DNA of 64,000 nt from Thunnus maccoyii (GCF_910596095.1 NC_056543.1:26236542-26300541); one strand, 5' to 3'. Positions 34,862-48,000 are shown, numbered from the stretch's first letter. Notes: generated by a model not told the origin, from the sequence alone. Translations and numbers: made by a program.

Positions 34862-35345
34862 TCTCTATCAACAAAATCCCTATAGCTGTCCAACAGCGGC
34901 AGTACAGGGATGTGTGTTCCGGATGTGTGTTCCGTCAATACAGCCTATGATTCGTGCATTTTCAAATCGCTGTGCAATGGCTCGTGCCTTATCCACTGCG
35001 GGTACCTGTATTAAATCATGTGCTACAAGTGCCATTTTCTTGCAGAACAGATACACAAACTTCTTCAGGGTACTTTTGTGCACTCCAAACTGGTTGGCAA
35101 TCACCCGGTACTCCGCACGGCTTCCAGGTATGTATAGTGCCACTGCCACTCTTGTATTCAGGGCACAGGAGCGTGAACGGTGACGTGCTGGTGACGCATT
35201 TCACACATCAGTTCACATAGCTACATGAATGATCTTACGGACATTGTGAAGTTTTCTCTACTCTAGATTACTGAACTCCTTCAGGACCACCCGTTCCCAC
35301 CACTCCTTGCTGCCAATCCTCATCCAAAAATGCCAAGTAGCAGGG
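34862..35345 (-). pseudogene. Harbinger transposase, N-terminal part with a 13-bp duplication
   Basis: Minus-strand segments show RIGSKEWWERVVLKEF (about 35320), VAVALYIPGSRAEYRVIANQ and VHKSTLKKFVYLF (the helix-turn-helix-like part), then IIGCIDGTHI with the first catalytic Asp. Directly after it, GGAACACACATCC is repeated in tandem (34917-34942), which throws the following codons out of frame. In the other frame the expected continuation can be seen (PLLDSYRDFVDREGWPSY). Further stops lie upstream. Confidence 0.75.
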
Positions 35346-35832
35346 GCTGTTAGAATCGGTAAGGCCTACCTACATATGGAGTGGCGATGATGCAATCAAA
35401 AAGTAGCACCTGAAGTAGTTGTAATTGCAGTAGGGTTAGGCCATGGCAGCGACAAATGTCATTATCTGATAGTATGGCATAATTCTTTTGGTCAAATGAT
35501 ATTGTGGTGGAACAAGTGTGATGTATTCATAGTTATACATAATGACATGTATGACATGCATGGAAGAATAAACAAGTCACTTGGGTCAACTAGAGCTCTA
35601 TTGTGTTCATTATTTACTTAAAAGTAATAGAACATAACAACAGGAAGTAAACAAAGCTCCTCAATGTCACAACTCTCTCTAGATAATCAAACTAACTATA
35701 TGACACATGCAAACAGGATAATTAAAGGGAGTTGTCACCTTCACAATCATGTAAACGGCATAATCACACTAATATCTTAGTCGTAGTATTGGCCATAATC
35801 GCACTACTGTGCACATGTAAACGTAGCCAATG

Positions 35833-38390
35833 GCTCCTTGCTATTTAAGTGTCCCAGTAAGCCATGACCCCACATAAAGCAGCTAAAAATAATTCAGCGA
35901 TCATTAATTTTATTAATTACACCTGTGCTTTTATTACCGTGACATGTTAAAGTGTCTTCTGTGGAAAAAGGTCTGTTAGAAATTAAAACCAGAGAAGCAG
36001 CACAAGCAAAATCACACTGAGACTTGGGGTCAGAGGCAGCACCATTAAATCCAGGAAATACAGTATGACTCAGAGTTAAAAGCCTGTGTCTGTCCTCATT
36101 CTGAGCAAGGCAGTGCTGTAGCCGGACAAGATAAATTTGCTTTCGGTCTCTTGTCACCCTCTTGTCCTCTGAGGAGACCCACTGCAGAGAGGTTGTGTCC
36201 CTGTGATGTGGCTTCCTGCCCGTGGCACCCTCAGTCAGCCAGTATTCTCACAGTCTCCTTCACACACCTGCCACTCAAACAAACACATGCACCTTTGTTC
36301 ACACTTTTCCAGCGTGCATCTGGCGCACATACGGACATGCTGAGACCTTAATTTGGACCTGCGTTCTATGCAGGAAGGGTCCCCATCACACTGTATCTAA
36401 AAATACCTTATTTGCTTATAGCTTATCTGATTTTACATTTTATGGATGTTTCCTGCTTATTAATAATTTCTCATTCTTTTTCTCAATTATTAATATTAGT
36501 AGAGTGATGTATTTTTTATCTTTCTACAGGCATTCACTGACTAAATATCAGATTCACAACCAATCCATGTGTAAAGGTGTCACTGGAAACCACTAGATGG
36601 CAGAATTGTACACAGAGTAGCTACTGCACCAGGATAAAGCTTAGTATACAAACCAAATAACCTCTACAAACTGATTGAAGTGCATCACTACAGGGACAGC
36701 ATCAGTTTAAAGCAGCTGTCAGTATTTTTCCTGCCTGGTCTAATATTCAACCAGATACTTTTGTTAAACAGTAGAAGAGACTAAAGGATTGGATTTTGCT
36801 GTTCTGTGTGAATTAAAATGGATTCGACAGAAGATAAGAGAGATTAAGGTAATTATTTTGCTGTAGCAGTATATAAAACACATGGGAGATGAGATAAATA
36901 TAGGAGACACAGGACTGATATACAGAAACAAGAGGCACTGCCTCACCAGTCAATAGATGATTCACACCACCTTCACCACACAGTGAATATGGATCTTTGC
37001 CGTCTGTCACCCATTTTTGTATTCATTCCCTCTTCTCCTCTCATCTGTGCATACACACCTTTGTGCTAAAGGTTTACTGGGGAGCCAGATGTGACGTCAA
37101 GCTGGGGAGAAGGAAAAAGAAACAGTATTGCCATGGAAACATATCTCCCTCTGTTTTTCTATGATCTCTGATCCATCCTGGATCTGAGAACATGAAGACT
37201 GTGTAATGCGAGACAATCCCTCTACTTTACTGCATGGACGTAGAAAAGACAAACTGGATGGATATTAAACATTTTTGGACAGCAGCTTTGTGTTTATCTT
37301 TAAGAACTGCTACATAAATAGCTTTTACTCCTTATTTAAAGACTGTGGATGAGTCCCATTTATAGACGCATTACATAAATTTGAGAGTTGATTTGGTTCT
37401 TACACATAATGTGACCATTTGGTGGTACTATATGTTGAAGTGTCATTCCTACTCTACGTTCACCAAAACATCACCAAATCTTGTTTTGGTGATTTCTTGC
37501 TAATTTAAGAGATGTCAGTGAAACAGTCTGTATAAATCCACACAGTCCTGAGAAGAAATCTTATCAGTAAAGTAAGAGAACGGCTAATGTCTTCTCTGCT
37601 GGTTTGAATTGTTTGATCACAGAAAGAAAATGTCCATTTATGGAACACCACTCAAACATCGGATGTGTGATTGACAGGTCATTAGTCTCATTCGCTAGTT
37701 ATAGTTGTGAAAACAACCAACTGCAATTACTGCAATTGCTAGGGGGATATAGGGGTCTATAAACCCCTCACTTGAAATGCGATTGTCACAGCTTAGCAAC
37801 CATAACTAGTAAAGCAGGTCTGTCAAGTGTCTTTTTTTAGCCTTTGTCTGTTGTAATGTGAGCTGCAATCATTAGCTTACTACCTACAATAGTAACCAAG
37901 CATTTCCTCCAAGGCCAGGAGTTAGCTAAGTCATTAACTAACTATGTTAGTTTGTGGGGTCAACACTAGTTGTAAAAAAAGCCATGTGAAAGGGAAGGTG
38001 CATGCACATTATGCACATTTCCAGGTCCATATTCATATTCTGGGGCTCTACTGGACTATCTTGACAGTTTAAAAAACTCCTTATTTATCTTAAATTGCAG
38101 CCCCTCAATTAAGCTTCTGTCTGAAACAGGCCATTTTAGCTCCTGTCCCTTTGGCCTTTACCACACATACATGGATATTTTTCTAAACAGATATTTTCCC
38201 CCTCCATTTAAAAAAATAATTCTGTCCACACAACCCTCATTTTACAGAATATCTCTGTACACACAAGAACGCAAAAACAACTACAAGTGCTCAAACAAGC
38301 ATGCCGGGTCAGTAGGTGGCAGTGATAAAGTCTACATCAACGACATGTCAAATACCAGAGAAGAACATTCTGAGCATGCATAGTAAGCTT
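35833..38390. other. Spacer without recognisable genes
   Basis: I see no coding exon. A short palindrome (ACCAAAACATCACCAAATC with GGTGATTTC nearby) lies at about 37460-37494. Open frames at 36151-36596 have no known domain. Confidence 0.5.
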
Positions 38391-38911
38391 GGGCTGCATT
38401 TGAAACAACCTACTATACTAGCACTATGTACTGATTTGGCCAAAATGTAGCATGTAGTATGCAGTATGCAAACAAAAGCAAATTTTGCAGTATGCCCAAA
38501 CTACCCAGATGTTATACTGATTTGGAAAAAATCTCCAGTATGCATCTGACCAGTCTACCTCTCCTACTGTGTCCCACAATGCAAGCGCTGAAATGGTCAC
38601 AACTCTAGCTTGTGTGTGCTGTAGACTGTCTGGGTGCTGCACTGCCCTCGCAGTTGAGTTCCATCTTTTTCATTCCGTCAACATCATGTTATAAACTAAC
38701 ATTTAGAAAATTGATTTCTAACATTTGTAAATTATGAAAACCCACATTTATAACTTGTAATCAGTGCTATTGTTTACTTCTGCTTTCCAAACCTAGAAAC
38801 CGGCTAAGCCTTGCCTAGTATACTGAGAATTAAATTGTATGTATGTTTGTAGTATGCAGTATGTTTACTGCATTTGTTGGTAGTATCTATTAGGCGGTTC
38901 TGAATACAGCC
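38391..38911. mobile_element. MITE with degenerate GGCTGYATT ends
   Basis: GGGCTGCATTTGAAACAACC at 38391 and, from 38911 on the minus strand, GGCTGTATTCAGAACCGCC are imperfect inverted termini. Both are followed by runs rich in TACTATACTAG/ATACTGCATACTA words. No coding content. The pattern matches a MITE family common in fish; superfamily not assigned. Confidence 0.6.
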
Positions 38912-41001
38912 TTTTTTTCCTTTGGCAGTTGTTGTTGTTTCAGGCGCATGCTCATTACACAGAGCAACAATGGGTATGCATGAATTGAGGTGTGACGTCA
39001 TTGTTTCCCAAACGCTCTGTTTTACATGTCCACATGCATACACAGAAAATGGAGCTTTTAAAAATCTGCACTTTAGAAGGCATTTTTAAAAAATTTCAGT
39101 TTTAGACCTAAAATGCCATTGGTGTGTGGATTAGAAGCCAAAACTTTAAGGCCCCCCTCCTGATGAGCCCATGCACTCTGTCTTGATTGGTTAGCTTCTG
39201 GAAGCTGCATCATGGCTGACTTCTGGCAGCTCTGGAGGCTCATAATCAAACAGTAGTAGTAGGATTTCACTTCTTTTTCTTGTTCTTAACCAACATGGAC
39301 AGTAATCAAATACATCCGTACATCTTCTAGCCCAAATCTGATCCAGACTATGGAGCAGACGGCCATTTGTGGACATGCGCAAACAATCTGATGTCAGTTT
39401 GAGGACGAAGTAGAGTTAAAATTGCAAACAAAGTGTTCAGAGTAGGCTTAAGCCCTGGCTTCTGACTTGCAGGGACCATTTAACATATGTTCACCCCAAG
39501 TTTTGGTCCTTTGACCATGTTTAAAATGATATAAAAATAACAGAAAATCACAAAAAGCAACTAGATAGTATTAGTAGTAGTCGATAGTATTTCCTGGACA
39601 GTCCTAATCGTGAAAGCCTTTTGTCTTGTACCATTAAAAGTGAAAATATTCAGTTTGAAAATATGAACAAGTATGTAAGCTAAGGTGTTTTCAACCAAAT
39701 TATTAAGCTAACGTTAGCTTAATTAGCAAGCTAGATAAGCAAGATAAGTCTGACAAAGACACCTGTCATTTCAGCCAGCCAAATTGATGGTTACCAGCTA
39801 GAAATGAAGAGCCAGCTTTGTCTACATTTGTCTAAAATCAGGGACCCATTGTTTCAAAACTTACTAAGAATTTTGTGTGGCACTGTTGTCACTAAAAGCT
39901 GTATTTTTGCCTTGCAAATATGGAAAGCTTGACAGACAGGGGGTGGGGCTTAGCGACACTTGTTTAGGCTGACAAATTGAGTTATTGTGTCAAATTGATT
40001 TGGTGCATGCGATGCATAAAGTCCTTCAGGTATATTGGTCTCATTGATGAGGTGTATGCTAATCAGCATTCGGCACAAACAAACTTTCCATTCATTCAGT
40101 TGTTGGGGTTGAATGTGTTGAAGCTGCTCTGTATCATTTTTGGTTCAGGTTGTTAAAAGCTCATCTGGCTCAAACATACAGTTTATATCTCCTAGGGGTT
40201 CCTCTGTCGTCCTCTCCAGGCTGTGGTGCACGTGTTGCCATCCTCAGTCACATGGATTTGTTGATTTGTGGGGCTTCAAGGTTATTCACATCAATGACGT
40301 TGCCTTCCTTATTTCATTTGCATCTAACAGAAATGCCCCTCCCATTATGGTGTCTGGACTTGTGTGAGAAAAGTCAGAATAAACTAGGTGACATGTATAC
40401 CTATTTATAGCTTTGTTGCATGTCTAATGCCAGTTTGTAAATTGGATGTCATGATTCTTTTTGCTGGTGTTTATGTGTGAGATCAAATCATCCTTTCGAC
40501 AGAGATTGCATGATACAGTTTTATAACAGCATATTTTTATGATACTGCATAATTTACTCTGAGATTAGCAGGAGATAACCTTGTACAGGCTGTATGTGTA
40601 CAGGCTTTGACACTGTTTGCTTATACTGTGTAAAAACTGGACACTGTGTAGTGTAATAACAAACCCTGTGATAAAGGTGACTGTCTCCTTAAATCAGGAT
40701 TACATTCTGCCTGTTGTCATGCTTGCATAATGCAGATTTTTTACCTGATGGCAGCTTTTACTTTGGTAATGTGAATGTGGGCTCAGCTTTGATTTATCAA
40801 GGTGATTGCTTTGTGTTTGCAGCAAAGCTGTGAGGCGGTAATGTTCCCAAGACTTGTTCAAGTAAAAACCCCACAGATGGCTTTAATTGTACAGCAGCCC
40901 AATGACACATGCTTGCCAAACCAAACACTGGTTTATGACTGAGGAGGGGAGGGTGAGCAGGACTGCACTATATCCAATACACTAACTCCTAAGCCATGTA
41001 T

Positions 41002-41002
<1 letters not shown>
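38912..41002. other. Spacer with old repeat fragments
   Basis: No exon seen. The stretch around 39150-39420 (minus strand rich in CGGAAGT-like and TGGCTGAC words) and the GTTAGCTTAATTAGCAAGCTAG run near 39710 look like decayed repeats without clear ends. Confidence 0.4.

Positions 41003-41062
<60 letters not shown>
41003..41062. repeat. (CA)n microsatellite
   Basis: Thirty uninterrupted CA dinucleotides. Confidence 0.95.
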
Positions 41063-41065
<3 letters not shown>

Positions 41066-44000
41066 GCCTAGGCTGGCGCTGCCTGTCGCTGTCTCTCTGA
41101 GTGTTTACAGTGCCGTATGAGGGGGGATCCTGGGAGGCAGCTATTTTTAGCTCTGGTTTCATCATTCCTCTCTCTCCGCGCTGCGTGCAGCTGCAGGCTG
41201 GTGCTGCATTCTAATGAAGAGACGAGTGGATGGCAGTAAAACACCTTCTGTTTGCTACACACATGCAGAGAGAAGGCTCCTACAGCTCTGTCGAAAACCC
41301 GACACAGGTTTAAATTCAGACAAATAACTCAGGCATAATAGTGTTTGCTTTCACAATCTCTTACATTTATCCGGCATGATTTGTATGCAGGATGTTACTC
41401 AGCATCACATTCACACCAAATGAACTGAGAACTGCTGTGTCGAGTAAATGTTAAATTTACATGAGATGCAAGCTGTATCACACGTTTCGGACCTGACCAG
41501 GCAGTGAACTCAAGTTTCAGCCCGCAGTGTAGTAATGGTGGTTGGGAATGTTAACAGTCAGTTGTATGCTGCAGAAGTATTGATGAAGCCTAATACTGTT
41601 TCCTCCTCCCTCCCTGACAGACTTATCACCTCACCACATCATTCTTCGCATAGTCAACCCACCTGCAATGCTTAGTACTAATGGCACAAATATATGAATA
41701 TGCCATTGTGACAGGATGATAACATCACCATCACGATGTGAACAAAATCTTGTTCAGATTTGGTGTGTGATAAAGCAGTAGAGGACGTTTCTCTTAATGC
41801 GTCCAGAGTCTTGCATGGGTCCAATTTTCCAAGCCCGCAAAGCTCTGTACTGGAACCGACCTGTTACATGCAATTATCTCTAAATCAAATCTAGACCATT
41901 TGGACCAATTTCCCCACTAACTGGGTTAGGGCCTCTTTGTCCTGCCATTTTGGCAGCTTACGAGTTGTGTTCTTGAAAAAGTGTCTGTGAATTGATGTAG
42001 CTCCTGTGCTCCTGCAGCTGTCCATGTGTTTTCTTCCACTTAACTTCTGGCTAATACAAAATGGGCAAATGAAGCCTAATTGCTGAAACATGCCACCTAG
42101 CGGCTATGAAAGGGGAAACTAGCTATAGAGACCAAAACTGTTTTTTGTACCAGGCTGTAAACATGTTTATTTCTGCTGTAAAGTTGGGCATTTTACCATG
42201 GGGGTCTATGAGTATTGATTCACTTTTGGAGCCAACCTCAAGTGGCCATTTGAGGAACTGCAGTTTGTGGCACTTCTGCGTTGGCTTCATTTTTTAGCCC
42301 CAGACAAAACACTTGATTGGATATAAACTGAGGGGTGAAAGGTTATGTTGTTGTTTTATTTTATTTTTTACACTTAGACTTGATATCTTTAAAGCTGTAC
42401 TAACCAATATTTTTTTCTATATTTTTTATTTGAGCATACTGTAGTGGAGCATGAAGCAGCTAAAGAGCCAGATATTTTCCTCAGGAGTTTGTGTAGACCA
42501 AAACATAACTAAAAAAGTAGAGTAAATTTTGGACTTCAGGTGGATGAAACACAACTCAAAATGAATGCAAATGTTGGTCAGTGTATACTGGATGTGTAAA
42601 TAAGCAACTGCTTGATAACATGTTTGCCATAACAACTTTATAAGGTGATTATATGTATGTGTTGTGTCTACAGCCTGTTGTGCTGCCCCCAGGTGGCCAA
42701 ACAATCAATTAATGTAGCTTTAAATTGGACTTTCTTTTTGCAGTGCTGCAGTCTTTGAAACAGAATTTAGATAATTCTGAAGGAAGAAAAATACTGAATA
42801 TATTGTATAATTGATATAAATTAATTGTAAATGTAAGAAATAAGGTTGCTAAATAGCTCAAGGGGTGGGTGGCACTGGGGGAATTTGGATTTCTAAAATC
42901 CTTGCTGCAGCCCTGTTCACATGGAAGACCCTGGGACAGAGATGAGGGACAATCCTCAGGAAATGAAGTTTGAATCAAAAGACCTTAGCTGTCCTGTCCA
43001 TTCTTCCGGTGCTGTGTGTATATTTTTGGAAATTAGCTTGCTTGAGGGGAAAATGTCATGGAGACAAAACAGCACAACAAACTCATAATGGAATCAGAGG
43101 TTCCCAAAGTGAGGTCTATTGATAGAAGACTGACATATCTGGGATGAACTAGTGTGTTTTCCTTTCTTCAACCTTTCATTTCGGGGCCCCCTGGTTCCCT
43201 TGTGGTTTCACATAACTGCAGGCATCCGCACTCCTCTTAAACGTCACCAGATTTGTATTACATGGTAGCTACCGCATCTATTCTTGGAAATATAAACTGA
43301 ATTTTGCTCCATAGCAGCACACTGAGAGCCTGGTTACGTCACAGCAATTGAGGTTCCAGTGAAAGCGTGCTGTGTTTTGAGCTGAGGAAGCACTAGAGGA
43401 GGCAAAGAACTGGCAGACCCTGGGCCTGCAGTCAAACCTGAAAAGAACCAGTGTGTCTTTGAAATGTGCCGGAGATTTTCCATCTTGTGAGAGAAGGTCA
43501 AGGTTTTCTTTGCTGGGACCCCTCTTGACTAATGCCTTGTGGGTTCAGTGGATGTATCTCTTGTACTATGGGATAATAGTGTATTTATAGTTTTGTTCCA
43601 GCTATTCAGGTCATCCCTCTCTTTTTAAATATTTATTTCATTACACCCAGCCAGAGTTATTTTTTGTGTATGATTATTGTGGCCAAAAATGCTTGGTTTT
43701 GCAGTGGCTTTTCTCAAAAATTATGATGTTTTTGTGCTGAGGAACTGGGAGAAATAGCAAGCAAAGGAAAATAATGCGATTTTTAAAAAACTACCACCAA
43801 TAAAGAGTCACATGTAATCACTTCCTTCGATAAAAAGCATACTGCATATCACAGAAGCAACTTTATTTCAGTGCTAATTTCTTATTTATTTTCTGACAAT
43901 GAGAACCATGGGCTCAAAGTTAAAAAAGGTAAAGTTATATAAAAAAGAAAATACTGTAGTTGAGTTCCACATCTAAGCTTTTATTAAACCTCACCTTTCA

Positions 44001-44660
44001 CCTCAACATTAGCAACAAATAAAATCTGTCAATTACGCCGATAAAATAAATCCATTAACGTAAAAATATAGTTTCATTTCCAAAGTGCCCATTTTTATGT
44101 TTGAGGTATATTATGTCCATCTTTGCTGTCTGAACAATGCATCAACTTGTAGTCTTTGACTAAATGCAAACTTCATTTGGGAACATTTGGGAATTGTTTT
44201 GCATAGTCTATGGCAGTAATTTCCGCCTGTTGATTTGTTCATTTCATGCGGAAAAGTTGCGGTAATTTAACAAAATTGCAAGCTCTCATAAATATTGCAG
44301 AGATTTCTTGAATTTAGATTAATTATTGTGATCAAAATTGCTATAAAATGCAAATTTGCAATTTCCTGGAGGGACTGCATTGTGCTACTATTCATTTAAA
44401 TACTGCATGATGAACAATTTCCTCTTGAAAATAGCCCATGTGCCAGGAAATAAACTCTCAAAAGAATGTTACTTTATTGTCATTTCCATGCTTTCTATCC
44501 TTTTTGTTGTCTTTCTAAGGAAATGTTTTACAGAGTAAAAAATGAGAACAACAAGAATAATGGCAAAATGAGTAAATGTTTAAGAATTTAAATAGAAAGA
44601 GTATGCATTGGAAAATCACATCCATTCATCCATCAATACATCTACTTATCTTTTTCAGGG
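41063..44660. other. Spacer with unclassified dispersed repeats
   Basis: No host exon recognised. Two stretches look like fish dispersed repeats: about 42180-42300 (ATGGGGGTCTATGAGTATTG, then CTTCTGCGTTGGCTTCATTT) and about 42393-42725 (from AAGCTGTACTAACCAATATT to GTGCTGCCCCCAGGTGGCC and TAATGTAGCTTTAAA). The stretch 43680-44380, with GCGGAAAAGTTGCGGTAATT and ending in AATTTCCTGGAGGGACTGC, may be another. Confidence 0.4.
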
Positions 44661-44667
44661 TCATGGG

Positions 44668-45165
44668 CAGTGTTGCCAGATAGGACTGACAAAAAGTAGC
44701 CCAATCAAAGCCTAGAACCTGCCCAATAGATCCTTTTCATGGCAGACATTTTGACTTATCAAAGCAGGAAAAGCACGGGTGGAATTAATAACATTAATGA
44801 TGGCTGCATTGCATTCAGATGAACCAGTTCCATTTCTCTGGTATTATGCATGCTCACTCACTGACATGGCTTACTGGGACACTTCATGGAATGGAGCCAT
44901 CGTAAATGTTATTATTTACATTGGTGCTTTTCTTGCTTTGACATGCCAAAATGTCTGCCGTGAAAAGGGTCCATCATCATAAAATTAGCCCAATTTTTTC
45001 ATATATAAATCTGGTCTTCTATTTTTATCGGACATGATTAGGCAAACTCAACACCACAGTTACAATAATGAAAAATATATGGTAGAAATCAAAACAAATT
45101 TTACCTGCCAGATTAAATAAAAAGTGGCCCAAATGGGTGGAATACCACCCAATCTGGCAACATTG
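44668..45165. mobile_element. hAT-like MITE with a perfect 8-bp target duplication
   Basis: CAGTGTTGCCAGATAGG at 44668 and, from 45165 on the minus strand, CAATGTTGCCAGATTGGG are inverted termini. The flanks GTCATGGG (44660-44667) and GTCATGGG (45166-45173) are identical. An 8-bp target duplication is characteristic of the hAT superfamily. No transposase; the middle is occupied by another MITE. Confidence 0.8.
44729..44972. mobile_element. Second MITE nested inside the hAT-like MITE
   Basis: GATCCTTTTCATGGCAGACA at 44729 and, from 44972 on the minus strand, GGACCCTTTTCACGGCAGAC form inverted termini that extend, imperfectly, for about 45 bp. The interior is about 150 bp. No coding content. 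Confidence 0.65.
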
Positions 45166-45173
45166 GTCATGGG

Positions 45174-46430
45174 GGCATTGGGTGAGAGCATTAGCTACAT
45201 AAGAAAGACAAATGCAAAGTAAAAGTATAAGAGGTAAATAAGTTATGGCTGTTTCTTTTGACATTATTTCTTCATCTCAACATTATTATTCTCTCTTTTC
45301 TATTACTCAAATATCAATATTTTAAGACAAGTGTCCTTCATTATGATCATGGTCTCATTACAACTGAGCTGATAGGAAGTTGAAGCAGACAGGTTCTACT
45401 TTCTATTGTTATGTCTCTGAAACGTATCTGGTGCACTCTTTTTGTTTGAATGTATGAGAAATTGATTAACTGGGTGTAATGATGTGCTCGGTCAGGGCAG
45501 ATGACTCAGATGAACCAAAGAGAAGCCCGGTATGTTTACACAACGTCTACAGGAAGATAAATGAGGGTTTGCTTTACAGTGTTCAGCTGCTCAGACGCCT
45601 TCATACACTGAACTCTTTGGATCCTGTCAACAAAATGTTAATGAAGGATCAAGTGAAACACAGATGTGCAGCACTTCCGAGAGGGTCATTTAAAATCCCT
45701 TCTGAACAATGGACATAGAGCAAGTGGTCTTAAACAACAACCTAACAAGACAATAGTGCTCTGTCTCTCTCAGATTAATGTCAGCTTCCTGAGGAGATGG
45801 GGGGTAGCCACTCAGTCAGTGCAATAACTCCAACATGACTGAGAAGCTGAGGAGCCTGAGAATGATCTGAAGAACGAACTGTTTGCCTGCAGGGAAAATA
45901 AAAAGGCCATGCAATGAAGTGATGGTGGTCAGTGTGACAAGAGGTAAACGACAGACTGGCTTTCTCCTGGAGGGAGGAATGGGCAGACAAGTCAGAGACA
46001 AGTCACTGATATTTCTCATAGGCCTGTCAATTGTGGCAAAATATTTTGAAATACAAAAATGTGACAGTATAAATCTTGGAGCAAAAAAAATGGATCACAA
46101 TATCAAGTAATTCTTATCAATTACGCCATGCAAAGGACAGTCTTACATTTTGTTTGTTTTAGAATGGACAATTAAATTACATATGTTAACACTTTGAACT
46201 CTAACAGGTTTCAACTGCTGCTTGGAAAAACTGACATGCTGCTTTTCTTTAAAATATACCTTCTCCTAATACAGAAATCTAAAATATGTCTGCCACATTA
46301 AACATGTAATATTTAATGTGGCAGTCATTTGTACAGACACTTGTACACCCATAAACAAGGAATTTCCTATCAAGTGATTTAGTTTTCCTTTTTTTTCAAC
46401 TTAATTAAAACCTCACTACCATTTTTTTTA
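45174..46430. other. Spacer
   Basis: No recognisable exon or bounded repeat. The 79-codon frame at 45479-45718 has no family signature. Confidence 0.45.
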
Positions 46431-46436
46431 GCCACG

Positions 46437-46545
46437 CTAGCAATTAGGAATGGTAATGTTGGTCGGTTGGGCCATCACCTTGGTCCAGACTGGGATATCT
46501 CTACAACTATTGGATTGGTTGCCATAACATTTGGTAGATGTTCAT
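46437..46545 (-). repeat. Fragment of the dispersed repeat family at 12.5 and 54.4 kb
   Basis: CTTGGTCCAGACTGGGATAT, CAACTATTGGATTGG and TTGCCATAACATTTGGTAG are the reverse complement, diverged, of phrases in the copies at 12520-12855 and 54420-54715. Confidence 0.5.
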
Positions 46546-46934
46546 GAATACTACTAACATTGGTGATGACTTTTTTGTGTATTTCTTAACAAATCTTAAT
46601 TAAAATTATGAAACTCCTGTGGTCACAAACATCACTACGCTAAACAAACCTGTAACTGCATCAGAAAACATAGTGTTTGGCAGTGTGCCTATAAAATGCC
46701 TATAAAATAACAGTGCAGTTAAGCCTAGAGCTGTTGTCGGTTTCTCACTTTGTATTGAGGCAGATAAACATGACATACAATACAAACTTGAGAAAATGAC
46801 AGCATTTCCTATCAGTCTGTGTATGATCACAGACTGATGTATATGTATATGAATTCAACATGAACCAATTCGTTTGAAGAAATATACATTTTTATCAGAC
46901 TGAAATGATCAATGTGTTTACTTGGAGCTGCGGT

Positions 46935-47165
46935 GTGCGGACGCTATTCGCTACTGTGATGGAGCTCGCTGCTGCGGCCTACCAGGTGTAATAGTTGCTA
47001 CCATAGACTGTATAAAAATAATGGACATAGCCACCATGACCTTACCCATTGGTTTGTTGACTCCTGTTTTGAAGCCTCGAGTTTGGCATTGTGACTGTCG
47101 CCATCTTGGTTTTTTGGAGCCAGAAGTGACCATATTTGGATAAAAGCATGGAGCTGTGGAGGAGC
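46935..47165. repeat. Dispersed fish repeat
   Basis: It contains CATAGACTGTATAAAAATAA, GGACATAGCCACCATGACC, TTGAAGCCTCGAGTTTGGC and CCAGAAGTGACC. This order is one I recall from many teleost repeats. No ends or target duplication are visible. It lies just before the LINE and may have truncated its 5' end. Confidence 0.5.
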
Positions 47166-47398
47166 TCCCCAGGGTCCAACTACAGCACCTCATGCTCTGC
47201 TGTGGTAGTAACTTGACAGTCACATGGTAGCCACAACCTAAAGCATATCCTGCTAGAGATCGAGACCATAAACTCTTTAAATCAAGTAAGAAGTAGGATC
47301 ATTTTCTCATAGACCTCTTTCCAGTCCAGTTCCAGGACTTTAGTAACAGTCTAAAATATTCTCAGAAGGACATTTATGAAATAAAAGCAACACAGTCT

Positions 47399-47896
47399 GT
47401 GGATAAAGATGCTTTTAAGGACTTAGACAAACTGGTAAAACAACTTCACTCCACTCCAGTTCAGTCTAATATCCTCCTTGAGCGTCTTGACTATTTGGAG
47501 AACCAAAGCCAAAGGAACATTATTATAAATGATGGAATAACTTCGGATCATGAAGAGGAATCATGGGCTGAGACTGAGAACAAGGTGCATGAACTGTTAA
47601 CCACCAAGCTGAAAATGGAGGCCAACTCAATTCAAATCGAACAAGCCCATAGAAGGAGAAAATTCAGACGAGAGGCTGATATACCCCGAGGCATCGTAGT
47701 GAAGCTCCTGCATTTTAAGGATAAGGAACTCATTATGGAAAAGGCAAGAGCAAACCTAAAAAACACCTTGGTGTACAGAAATGAGGACTTTGCCGAGTGG
47801 CTGAGGAAGAGGAGGGCTGAATTTCTGCCTGCGATGAGAGCAGCCAGAGCAAAGGGTAATTATGCCATAATCAGCTATGACCCTATGACATTGTGA
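47399..47896 (+). pseudogene. LINE ORF1-like coiled-coil protein fragment
   Basis: A 165-codon open frame with LLERLDYLENQSQRN (coiled coil followed by an RNN-like motif), IEQAHRRRKFRREADIPRG and VYRNEDFAEWLRKRRAEFLP, the pattern of LINE ORF1 (L1-type transposase_22-like) nucleic-acid chaperones. Coding sense extends upstream (FQDFSNSLKYSQKDIYEIKA near 47320), so the true start is missing. ORF2 remnants follow 105 bp downstream, consistent with a two-ORF element. Confidence 0.65.
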
Positions 47897-48000
47897 GACC
47901 AAAGAGAAACACTGATGGGTCATCCTAGTTTTAATGGACATCAAATGACTGTGTATCATTAGGTTGTCTTTGAGATTGTGCCATATGTCACTAAATGGCT

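Larger units (their letters stand above)
27216..35832. mobile_element. PIF/Harbinger-type DNA transposon, 8.6 kb, heavily interrupted
   Basis: Inverted termini CATTGGCTATGTTTACATGC (27216 on) and CATTGGCTACGTTTACATGT (35832 down on the minus strand) bound a block with the two genes of this superfamily in convergent orientation: a Myb/SANT-like protein on the plus strand (27524-30344) and a DDE transposase on the minus strand (30796-35345). The subterminal regions (27236-27380 and 35745-35815) are rich in related ATTATCG-like stretches. Later insertions are a solo LTR at 28785-30025, a palindromic MITE at 31353-31462 and a segment at 31481-34840. Target duplication not resolved. Confidence 0.75.

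Noticed and set aside
45479-45718. 79-codon open frame with exon-like look
   Set aside because: No recognisable domain or flanking splice sites in a consistent phase; cannot be supported from sequence alone.
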